Shown piece after piece: positions 1 to 5,510 of a stretch of 5,510 nt of DNA. The stretch spans positions 1 to 5,510 of the forward strand of contig JALHUQ010000255.1 of the NCBI GenBank assembly GCA_022866645.1. The letters run 5' to 3'. The notes under the pieces were generated by a model that searched no databases, had not been told where the DNA came from, and saw only the letters and a list, made by a program, of their open reading frames with translations. Each line of letters begins with the position of its first letter. Position 1 is the stretch's first letter. This stretch comes from Woeseiaceae bacterium (GTDB lineage: Bacteria > Pseudomonadota > Gammaproteobacteria > Steroidobacterales > Woeseiaceae). The position numbers were made by a program, and so were the translations under genes.

Positions 1-2
1 TC

Positions 3-142
3 CGGCAGCGCGTCGATGTAGGCCCAGGGAAGGCCGGTTTCGTAATCTCCCGCCTCGTACTGCGCTGTTACACCCGGTAAATACACGGCGACGTAGTCGT
101 TACGATTACCGGGCGCATTGCTCCATGTGTATGGGATGGCCG
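3..142 (-). pseudogene. Out-of-frame C-terminal domain remnant of the EEP-family gene
   Basis: On the - strand, one base out of frame with the EEP coding frame, an open stretch reads from about 140 down to the window edge. It contains TWSNAPGNRNDYVAVY followed by LPGV, then an acidic segment and GLPWAYIDALP. The NAPGNR-D-(W/Y)-V-x-(V/I)-Y pattern is one I recall from C-terminal beta-sandwich-like domains that follow EEP catalytic domains in bacterial secreted proteins. Directly after GDFNAPSHQDWTEAAVGH one would expect about 100-150 more catalytic-domain residues, including the SDH motif, before this domain. Those are missing, so the remnant points to an internal deletion that also changed frame, at roughly 132-142. 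A separate small gene starting at the ATG at 179-177 is possible but has no ribosome binding site. The true 3' end lies outside the window. Confidence 0.5.
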
Positions 143-747
143 ACCGCGGCTTCCGTCCAGTCCTGATGTGAGGGCGCATTGAAGTCACCGGTCAGAAACA
201 CCGGGATGCCGCGATCGACGAGCGAGGGCAGAATCGCGAGATAGGATTGCAGCGCAGGCAGGCGCGTCGCCCGTTCCAGGGTAAGAATTTCTTCGAGCGT
301 TGCGCCGTCACGAATCTGATCCGGGCCGGCCGGGTCAGACGGCAAGTGCACATTCGCGAGAGCGACAACCTTGCCCGGTGCCACTTCGACAAAAACATAA
401 CGGCCATCCGCGCCTTGCGGTTCGATCAATGGATACTTCGATATCGCATAGTTGCGCAGGTTGTAATGCCATCCGAGCTCCGCGGCCAGACCTTGCAAAT
501 TGCCCTCCGCCTCCTGGATGCCAACGATGTCAGCACCGGATCGCTGCACTGCTTCGACAACCTTGTCGAAGCTGACATTGGTGCCACCCCATTCGATATT
601 GAAGGTCATGACGCGCAGGTCAATCTGCTCGTCGGCGATAGCATCGCTGTCTTGCCGTTCGCCGCAGGCAGTAGTAACAACCAGGAACGACAAGAGTAAG
701 AACTGTAACCGTGTATCGTATCTGCGTTGCATCGTCGAGACTGTCAT
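106..747 (-). CDS. EEP-family (endonuclease/exonuclease/phosphatase) lipoprotein, C-terminally disrupted
   Basis: Predicted exported metal-dependent hydrolase of the EEP (DNase I/sphingomyelinase-like) fold; whether the substrate is DNA, lipid or another phosphodiester is not readable. With the Met at 747-745 the product is 213 residues; a Met at 732-730 would give 208. Neither start has a clear Shine-Dalgarno. The frame is open to 834, but only the two later starts place an N-terminal signal correctly: Arg-rich n-region, hydrophobic LQFLLLSFLVV, then TTAC with the lipidated Cys. Next come the EEP motifs: MTFNIEW (metal-binding Asn), GADIVGIQEAEGN (metal-binding Glu), ANVHLPSDP, and FLTGDFNAPSHQDW (catalytic Asp/Asn). 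Only about 19 residues later the frame ends at 106, without the SDH motif that normally supplies the catalytic His. The related downstream sequence continues in another frame (see 3-142), so this is probably a pseudogene, or contains a sequence or assembly error. It is transcribed divergently from the operon and has no evident functional link to it. Confidence 0.75.
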   Translation of the reverse strand: MTVSTMQRRYDTRLQFLLLSFLVVTTACGERQDSDAIADEQIDLRVMTFNIEWGGTNVSFDKVVEAVQRSGADIVGIQEAEGNLQGLAAELGWHYNLRNYAISKYPLIEPQGADGRYVFVEVAPGKVVALANVHLPSDPAGPDQIRDGATLEEILTLERATRLPALQSYLAILPSLVDRGIPVFLTGDFNAPSHQDWTEAAVGHPIHMEQCAR

Positions 748-762
748 CCAAATGCGGGAGTT

Positions 763-794
763 ACTATCAGGAGGATTTCCGGCAGCGTTGTCAA
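763..794 (-). promoter_or_regulatory. Possible divergent promoter of the EEP-family gene
   Basis: On the - strand a perfect TTGACA (794-789) is followed by GATAGT (768-763). The spacer is 20 bp, longer than the 16-18 bp usual for sigma70. The -35 box lies on the same bases as the -35 box of the forward promoter. It would place the transcript start a few bases before the Met at 747, or about 24 bases before the Met at 732. The poor spacing keeps this tentative. Confidence 0.2.
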
Positions 795-816
795 GCACGA
801 CTGCAAACCCGATACT
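788..816 (+). promoter_or_regulatory. Predicted sigma70-type promoter of the flavoprotein/GcvT-like operon
   Basis: A -35 box TTGTCA (788-793, 5 of 6 to consensus) and a -10 box GATACT (811-816, 4 of 6) are separated by exactly 17 bp. This would start transcription near 823, giving a leader of about 35 bases before the ATG at 858. It is the best promoter match I found by eye in the divergent intergenic region. No start site has been measured. Confidence 0.45.
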
Positions 817-848
817 GCGTGTTCGATCGGACATGACATCGATTCAAT

Positions 849-853
849 GAGGA
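849..853 (+). promoter_or_regulatory. Ribosome binding site of first flavoprotein gene
   Basis: GAGGA ends four bases before the ATG at 858. The spacing is slightly short but usable, and it supports 858 as the start. The FAD-binding strand beginning only a few residues into the protein agrees. Confidence 0.55.
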
Positions 854-857
854 CGAT

Positions 858-2468
858 ATGACGACGGATCAGTACGATGCAGTAATTATTGGCGCCGGGC
901 ACAACGGCCTGGTCGCCGCCTGCTACCTGCAGCGCGCTGGTCTACGCGTATTGGTGTTGGAACGTAACGAACACATTGGCGGTGCGACCACCAGTATTTC
1001 ACGCTACAAGGACTACACCTATTCGAATTGCTCCTACGTCTACAGTCTCTTCCGCCAGGAGATTGCCCGCACATTGGAACTGTACAAATACGGGTTGCAG
1101 GTAATTCCTTATGAAGGCGGCAGTCAGATCATCAAGAACCCGGATGGCAGCTACGACTCCATGGGCACCTATTGGCATGACGATGCCAACCGACGAGAGA
1201 TTGAACGCTTCTCGCCGCGAGACGCGAACGCCTACGAGCGCCTGAATCGGGACATCGTCCGTCAATGTAGATTCATCAAGCCGCTACTGATGCGGACACC
1301 GCCTGATCCGACATCATTTAAACCGCGCGACATCATGGAACTCCTGTACCTGGGCAAGCGCTTCTACGGCATGGGCAAAGAGCAGATGCTGGAAACTATT
1401 CGCTTCTACACGATGAGTGTCGGCGATTACCTCAATGAATACCTGGAAAACGATGCACTAAAGTCATACCTTGCCGGCGGTGCTACGGTCGGCACGGCGC
1501 TGGGCGTTTACTCTCCGGGGACTGCCTATATCCTGCTGCATCATGCGATGGGCGATATTGACGGCACTGTCGGCGCCTGGGGATTCGCCCGCGGCGGCAT
1601 GGGTTCAGTGGCATCAGCCTTGAACGATTCTTTCCTGGCCTCCGGCGGTCACGTCCGAGTCAATGCCGGCGTATCAAAATTCATCGTGCAAAACGGCAAA
1701 GTTAAAGGCATGCAGCTGGAGAATGGAGAAACGGTCAAAGCGAAGCTTGTCGTCTCCGGTATGGATGTGCGTCGGACTTTCAACGCCATTGATTCGAATG
1801 AATTGCCCGCATGGGTAGTCGATCGCGTGAGTAATTTTCGCTTCCGCGGTTCGTCCGGAAAAGTGAACATTGCACTGGATGGATTGCCTGGTTTTCATGG
1901 TGTGCCAGAAGGTTCACCGTGCCTGTCCGGCGATATCCACATCTCTCAAAGCCTGGAAGAATTGGAACTTGCATATGATGACTGGAAGGCCGGTCGGTGG
2001 TCACAAAAACCCTACCTCGACATGCTCATCCCATCATTGATCGATCCGACGATGGCGCCGGAAGGCAAGCACTGGATGTCCGTCTTCGTGCAGTACTGTC
2101 CCTACAAACTGGCAGCGGGTGAGTGGAACGAGGAACGCAAACAGGCCTTCGGCGAGCATATCGTCGATTGCATCTCTGCATTCAGCCCGGACTTCAGGAG
2201 CAAGTTTCTGCATATGGAAATTCGCACGCCGAAAGATATCGAAGACGAAACCGGGCTCTCGGAGGGCAACATTTTCCAGGGTGAGCTCACCATGGACCAG
2301 CTGATGTTCAACAGGCCTATTCCGGGCTATGCGCAATATCGTTCACCCATCTCCGGGCTGTATATGTGCGGCTCATCTACTCATCCTGGCGGAGGCGTGA
2401 TGGGTGCGCCGGGAGCCAATGCCGCCCGTGAAGTTTTGCGTGACCTGGGCCGGGGGGTACAACAATGA
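858..2468 (+). CDS. NAD(P)/FAD-dependent oxidoreductase, phytoene-dehydrogenase-like (PYROXD2-like), paralogue A
   Basis: A cytoplasmic flavoprotein of 536 residues, full length for the family. The N-terminal Rossmann FAD-binding motif GAGHNGLVAACYLQRAG sits at residues 12-28, followed by the ribose-binding Glu35 and the conserved GGA at 41-43. A central substrate-domain region follows. A second dinucleotide-fold segment with GGMGSVASAL and ENGETVKAKLVVSGMD lies at about residues 240-300. The C-terminal FAD-closing motif SPISGLYMCG starts at residue 496 and leads into THPGGGVMGAPGANAAREVL. The preceding LTMDQLMFNRPIPGYAQYRSPI region is characteristic of PYROXD2-like members rather than true carotenoid desaturases, and no carotenoid genes are nearby. 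There is no signal peptide or membrane segment. It is the first gene of a three-gene operon and its stop overlaps the start of paralogue B. The likely role is oxidation of a small molecule, perhaps an N-methylated amine given the folate-dependent neighbour. The substrate is inference. The family call is firm. Confidence 0.93.
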   Translation: MTTDQYDAVIIGAGHNGLVAACYLQRAGLRVLVLERNEHIGGATTSISRYKDYTYSNCSYVYSLFRQEIARTLELYKYGLQVIPYEGGSQIIKNPDGSYDSMGTYWHDDANRREIERFSPRDANAYERLNRDIVRQCRFIKPLLMRTPPDPTSFKPRDIMELLYLGKRFYGMGKEQMLETIRFYTMSVGDYLNEYLENDALKSYLAGGATVGTALGVYSPGTAYILLHHAMGDIDGTVGAWGFARGGMGSVASALNDSFLASGGHVRVNAGVSKFIVQNGKVKGMQLENGETVKAKLVVSGMDVRRTFNAIDSNELPAWVVDRVSNFRFRGSSGKVNIALDGLPGFHGVPEGSPCLSGDIHISQSLEELELAYDDWKAGRWSQKPYLDMLIPSLIDPTMAPEGKHWMSVFVQYCPYKLAAGEWNEERKQAFGEHIVDCISAFSPDFRSKFLHMEIRTPKDIEDETGLSEGNIFQGELTMDQLMFNRPIPGYAQYRSPISGLYMCGSSTHPGGGVMGAPGANAAREVLRDLGRGVQQ

Positions 2469-4030
2469 CGAGCCAACAGAAGGATATTGTCATCGTCGGT
2501 GGTGGCCACAATGGTCTTGTCTGCGCGGCTTACCTCGCCCGCGCCGGTCGATCTGTTCTCGTCGTTGAAGCCGCCGCTGAAATCGGCGGCGCTGCTCGCA
2601 CCCGGGAGCTGGCGCCCGGCGCCAGGGTGTCGTCAGGCGCACATCTCCTGCACGCCATGCCGGACGACCTGATCAACGATCTCAATCTCACTGCACATGG
2701 ACTGAAATTATCGTCTGTGCGCTTGAATACCGTGTCTTTGAACAATACTGGATCATCGATCGTATTTGCCGACAACACGGTAAGCGGTGCGGAAGTAACG
2801 GCGAAAGACAAAGCGGCCTTCGCCCGTTTTGACAAGGACATGAATCGCTTTGCCAAAGCGCTGCGACCCGTCTTTGACAAGTTAGCGCCCGATGTCAGCA
2901 TCGAAACCTGGGGGCAGCGTCTCGAACTTCTGGGGCTGGGCTGGACCTTAAGAAAACTGGGGCGGTATCACATGCGTGAATTTCTGCGCGTAATCGGCAT
3001 CAATTTCTATGATTTGCTCGATGAATATTTCGACAATGCCCAGCTCAAGGCAGCCATTGCCATGGACGCGCTACTGGGCAGCGAATGGGGCGCGCGCTCA
3101 ATGGGCAGCGTACTGACTTATCTGTACCGACTCGCTGGCTATCAACGAAACGGTGGTATGGGACTCGCCCTGCCCGAGGGCGGTATGGGCGCGCTGTCCC
3201 ATGCGCTGGCCAAAGCTGCCGAGGCGGCAGGTGCAGAGATTCGAACCGGTGCGCGAGTCAAACGCATACTGATTGATGATGACCGAGCGACGGGTGTCGA
3301 ACTCGAGAACGGCGAAAGGATTGCAGCCGGATGCGTAGTCTCCAATGCCGATCCAAAACAAACGTTTCTCAAGCTCGTAAACCCCGATCACCTCGACACC
3401 GGCTTTATTCGTCGCATCAGGAATCTCAGGTCGAAAGGCAAAGCTGCAAAACTGCATCTTGTACTTAGCGGCGCACCTGCGTTTAAAGGTGTGGAAGCAG
3501 CCAACCTGGGTTCGCGGATGCTGATCGCGCCGACCATGGATGAAATTGAGCTTGCCTTTAATCCCTGCAAGTACAAGCGCTACCCGACAGCGTCGGTAAT
3601 GGAAATCATTATCGCTTCAGCGCACGACAGCAGCCTGGTGAGCAGCGGCCAACACGTTCTCTCGGCGGTTGTGCAGTATCTTCCCTACGATGACACGCCG
3701 GAGGAAGACGCGAATCGCACTGCCTTCCTCGAGACCGTCCTGGACCAGCTTGAACAGTATGCGCCCGGTATTCGCGCGCAGGTCATGGCAGCCGAGCTGT
3801 TAACACCGCGAGATATAGAACGGCAATTCGGTATAAGCGGTGGCCACTGGCACCACGTCGAGCTCGCATTTGAAACGTTTCTTTTCAATCGTCCGGTGCC
3901 CGCGCTTGCGCGCCATTGCTCGCCAATTTCAGGACTCTATGTGTGCGGCGCAGGCTGCCACCCTGGCGGAAATGTTACCGGCATCGCCGGACGCAACGCG
4001 GCTCAACAAGTACTGCGCGGAGGACACTGA
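2465..4030 (+). CDS. NAD(P)/FAD-dependent oxidoreductase, phytoene-dehydrogenase-like (PYROXD2-like), paralogue B
   Basis: A second flavoprotein of 521 residues, collinear with paralogue A. The FAD motif GGGHNGLVCAAYLARAG is again at residues 12-28, with Glu35 and GGAA from 41. A middle region carries EGGMGALSHALAKAAEAAG and ENGERIAAGCVVSNADP (roughly residues 235-300). A family-typical ISGGHWHHVELAFETFLFNR stretch precedes the C-terminal SPISGLYVCG (from residue 486) and CHPGGNVTGIAGRNAAQQVL. Identity to A is clear at both ends but the middles differ, so this is an old duplication or two subfamilies rather than a recent tandem copy. Its ATG at 2465 overlaps the TGA of gene A (ATGA), and the region before it has only a G-run as a possible ribosome site. 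Translation is therefore probably coupled to gene A, consistent with a two-subunit enzyme. It appears cytoplasmic, and the substrate is unknown. Confidence 0.93.
   Translation: MTSQQKDIVIVGGGHNGLVCAAYLARAGRSVLVVEAAAEIGGAARTRELAPGARVSSGAHLLHAMPDDLINDLNLTAHGLKLSSVRLNTVSLNNTGSSIVFADNTVSGAEVTAKDKAAFARFDKDMNRFAKALRPVFDKLAPDVSIETWGQRLELLGLGWTLRKLGRYHMREFLRVIGINFYDLLDEYFDNAQLKAAIAMDALLGSEWGARSMGSVLTYLYRLAGYQRNGGMGLALPEGGMGALSHALAKAAEAAGAEIRTGARVKRILIDDDRATGVELENGERIAAGCVVSNADPKQTFLKLVNPDHLDTGFIRRIRNLRSKGKAAKLHLVLSGAPAFKGVEAANLGSRMLIAPTMDEIELAFNPCKYKRYPTASVMEIIIASAHDSSLVSSGQHVLSAVVQYLPYDDTPEEDANRTAFLETVLDQLEQYAPGIRAQVMAAELLTPRDIERQFGISGGHWHHVELAFETFLFNRPVPALARHCSPISGLYVCGAGCHPGGNVTGIAGRNAAQQVLRGGH
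4019..4023 (+). promoter_or_regulatory. Ribosome binding site fixing the start of the GcvT-like gene
   Basis: GGAGG lies within the last codons of the upstream flavoprotein gene, eight bases before the ATG at 4032. It decides in favour of 4032 over the in-frame ATG at 3840, which lies deep inside the preceding gene. Confidence 0.75.
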
Positions 4031-4031
4031 G

Positions 4032-5246
4032 ATGATTGCAAATACGGCCAACAACCAACGTCCGATTTTTGAGCGTCCAATCCTGGAAACTCCGTTCTAC
4101 GAATCCTACAAACACCTTATTCAGAACGACCAGTACGAGGAATGGTCCGGCTACACCACTCTCGCCTCGTTCGCGAATGACGGACAGGAATACTTCGCGG
4201 TGCGCAACACCTGCGGTGTGTACGATCTTTGCCCAATGATAAAATACGACATCAGCGGCGCGGACGCGGAACGCTACATGAATCGTCTGGTCACCCGCAA
4301 CATAAAGAAGATGTTGCCGGAACGCGTGACCTATACCGTCTGGTGCAATGATGATGGCCATGTCATCGAAGACGGCACCGTGTTCCGCCTTGCTCCCACC
4401 GAGTTTCGACTGTGCTGCGCCGAGCGACAAATCGAATGGCTGCTCGATTCCTCCATCGGTTACGACGTTGTCATCACCGAAGTCACGCAGGATATTGCTG
4501 CGCTCGCCGTACAGGGACCGATTTCCTGCAACATCCTCAAGAAAATGGGATTCACCGGAGTCGAAGTACTCAAACCATTTCAGCTGGGTAACTTCTCCCT
4601 GAACGGCTACGACGTAATGATCTCCCGTACGGGTTTTACCGGCGATCTGGGCTATGAGCTCTGGATCGACGCGGAGCACGCGGACGACCTGTGGCAAGCC
4701 TTGTTCAAGGCAGGCGAACTATTTGGCATAAGGATGATTGGTTCTCTGGCTCTCGACATGTTGCGCATCGAGGCGGGTTTGATCCTGGTGAACGTCGAAT
4801 ACATGTCTTGTTTCCAAACGGTACGTCCGAATCGCGCGAGAACGCCATTTGAACTGGGTCTGGATTGGGTGGTCGACATGAACAAAGGCCACTTCATTGG
4901 CCGGCGGGCGCTCGTTGCCGCACAGAAGAACAGCCTGAAGCGGAAACTGGTGGGCATCGACGTCGACTGGAACAAACAGGCCGATGGTGCACTTCTATAT
5001 GACAGCAAAACGTGTAGCCGCCAGATCGGCGAAGTTACCTCAGCATTGTGGTCGCCGACGCTGAAACGGAATATTGCTCTTGCGTACCTTGATGCACCGT
5101 ACTATGCAGGTGAAAAATCGATGTGGGCCGAGGTCTATCTGCACCGTGAATGCCAGTGGGAGCGGAAAGTCTACGAGTGTCACGTGACACCAAAACCGTT
5201 CTACGCCCCGGAACGCAAACGACTCACGCCGCCTGAGGATCTTTAA
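4032..5246 (+). CDS. Aminomethyltransferase family protein (GcvT-like, predicted tetrahydrofolate-dependent)
   Basis: A 404-residue cytoplasmic protein with the glycine-cleavage T-protein architecture. T-protein moves a one-carbon unit from an amine to tetrahydrofolate, and relatives do so for dimethylglycine, sarcosine or dimethylsulfoniopropionate. Visible landmarks are VYDLCPMIKYDISGADA (63-79), the acidic site GHVIED (109-114), IAALAVQGP (155-163), SRTGFTGDLGYEL (198-210, with the conserved Glu209), LRIEAG (244-249, conserved Arg) and ELGLDWVVDMNKGHFIGRRAL (274-294) opening the C-terminal barrel. At the acidic pair, T-protein usually has Asp-Asp; here it is Glu113-Asp114. It is somewhat longer than a typical T-protein, and no gcvH or gcvP is beside it, so the glycine cleavage system itself is unlikely. 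The start at 4032 is one base after the previous stop, in the same operon as two FAD oxidoreductases. That suggests it captures a one-carbon product of flavin-dependent oxidation. The exact substrate is unknown. Confidence 0.9.
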   Translation: MIANTANNQRPIFERPILETPFYESYKHLIQNDQYEEWSGYTTLASFANDGQEYFAVRNTCGVYDLCPMIKYDISGADAERYMNRLVTRNIKKMLPERVTYTVWCNDDGHVIEDGTVFRLAPTEFRLCCAERQIEWLLDSSIGYDVVITEVTQDIAALAVQGPISCNILKKMGFTGVEVLKPFQLGNFSLNGYDVMISRTGFTGDLGYELWIDAEHADDLWQALFKAGELFGIRMIGSLALDMLRIEAGLILVNVEYMSCFQTVRPNRARTPFELGLDWVVDMNKGHFIGRRALVAAQKNSLKRKLVGIDVDWNKQADGALLYDSKTCSRQIGEVTSALWSPTLKRNIALAYLDAPYYAGEKSMWAEVYLHRECQWERKVYECHVTPKPFYAPERKRLTPPEDL

Positions 5247-5408
5247 GCGACCGGTTCAGTTGATTTCGCGGTGGCAGCGCAGTCCGGATTTGGCCGCTGG
5301 TGTTTGGGAAAGATCACGGCGGCTTGTATTGCCAATCACGACAAATACTCTCGGCATCCAACGGGCGATTTCTGGGAGAATGCAGCTAACTTGTCGACCA
5401 AACCGAAT

Positions 5409-5412
5409 GGAG
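5409..5412 (+). promoter_or_regulatory. Possible ribosome binding site of the right-edge lipoprotein gene
   Basis: GGAG lies ten bases before the ATG at 5423. The spacing is at the long end of normal, so it gives modest support for this start. Confidence 0.4.
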
Positions 5413-5422
5413 AAGTACTGAT

Positions 5423-5510
5423 ATGTCTTGCAATAAGTTTGGCTTGATTCTCAGTTGTGCGATCGTTATTTGTGGTGCTGGCGCGTGTTCGGGCGAGCCC
5501 CCCGCCGACA
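5423..5510 (+). CDS. Predicted secreted lipoprotein, N-terminal fragment (cut by window edge)
   Basis: Twenty-nine codons from the ATG at 5423 run open to the window end. They begin with MSCNK, followed by a hydrophobic stretch (FGLILSCAIVICGAGAC) and then SGEPPAD. The short basic start, hydrophobic core and AGAC box before a polar, Pro-rich segment look like a type II lipoprotein signal peptide with the lipidated Cys at residue 22. Several other Cys residues in the hydrophobic core are a little unusual. The mature domain is outside the window, so no function can be given. It lies 176 bp after the operon's last gene on the same strand; it could be a periplasmic partner such as a binding protein or cytochrome, or be unrelated. 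Confidence 0.55.
   Translation, partial: MSCNKFGLILSCAIVICGAGACSGEPPAD

Noticed and set aside
111..180. Nine-base direct repeat GGGCGCATT at 111-119 and 172-180 as a deletion footprint
   Set aside because: Both copies simply encode Asn-Ala-Pro in the two frames involved. Deletion between short repeats would normally leave one copy at the junction, and the frame break lies between them rather than at either.
247..699. Forward open frame of 150 codons across the EEP-family gene
   Set aside because: It is opposite the EEP motifs read on the - strand, and its translation resembles no protein family.
769..850. AGGAGG at 769-774 followed by a TTG at 788 and a 20-codon frame ending at 850, as a possible leader peptide
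   Set aside because: Spacing of 13 bases to a TTG start is poor, and the predicted promoter start near 823 would leave most of it untranscribed. It coincides with the -35/-10 region.
858..4030. Carotenoid desaturase (crtI/crtD) pair
   Set aside because: The proteins share the superfamily fold, but the C-terminal HPGG-type motifs and the GcvT-like neighbour fit PYROXD2-like oxidoreductases. No phytoene synthase or other carotenoid gene is present.
3840..4031. Possible longer start for the GcvT-like protein at 3840
   Set aside because: The extra 64 residues come from an alternative frame of the upstream flavoprotein's conserved C-terminus. The ATG at 4032 has a strong GGAGG at ideal distance and gives the expected N-terminus.
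3975..4697. Long open frame on the - strand (240 codons) opposite the GcvT-like gene
   Set aside because: It lies wholly opposite a well-supported gene with intact family motifs, and its translation shows no recognisable domain.
5293..5323. GCCGC...GCGGC inverted repeat as a terminator after the operon
   Set aside because: A five-base stem with a 21-base loop and no T-run is too weak to call a terminator.

Overview
The window holds a compact, unidirectional three-gene metabolic operon on the + strand (858-5246). It is flanked on the left by a divergent, apparently damaged nuclease-family lipoprotein gene and on the right by the first 29 codons of another predicted lipoprotein. Moderate-to-high GC, Shine-Dalgarno-type starts, Gram-negative-style lipoprotein signals and tight gene packing fit a proteobacterium, possibly a gammaproteobacterium. 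The taxon is inference only.

Left part (1-747, - strand). This is an endonuclease/exonuclease/phosphatase (EEP) family protein with a lipoprotein signal peptide. Its frame stops at 106, soon after the GDFNAPSH motif. A different frame on the same strand, running to the window edge, reads as what looks like the C-terminal domain found in such proteins (TWSNAPGNRNDYVAVY...). The segment expected between them, including the catalytic SDH region, is absent. The simplest reading is an internal deletion with loss of frame.

Intergenic region (748-857). It carries a good sigma70-like promoter for the operon (TTGTCA, 17 bp, GATACT). This overlaps a perfect TTGACA on the opposite strand facing the nuclease gene.

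Operon. Gene A (858-2468) and gene B (2465-4030) are full-length paralogous FAD oxidoreductases of the phytoene-dehydrogenase-like/PYROXD2 type, joined by an ATGA stop/start overlap. Gene C (4032-5246), one base downstream and with a strong ribosome binding site, is a GcvT-like aminomethyltransferase family protein expected to use tetrahydrofolate. Flavoprotein oxidation coupled to a folate-dependent C1 acceptor is the logic of dimethylglycine and sarcosine dehydrogenases. Those use a DAO-type flavoprotein domain, whereas here the flavoproteins are CrtI/PYROXD2-like and encoded separately. The working hypothesis is therefore a THF-linked oxidative demethylation (or related C1-transfer) system for a methylated amine or similar small molecule, with A and B possibly forming a heteromer. 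The substrate cannot be read from the sequence.

Right part (5247-5510). A 176-bp gap without a convincing terminator is followed by the start of a secreted, probably lipid-anchored protein (5423 to the window edge) of unknown function.
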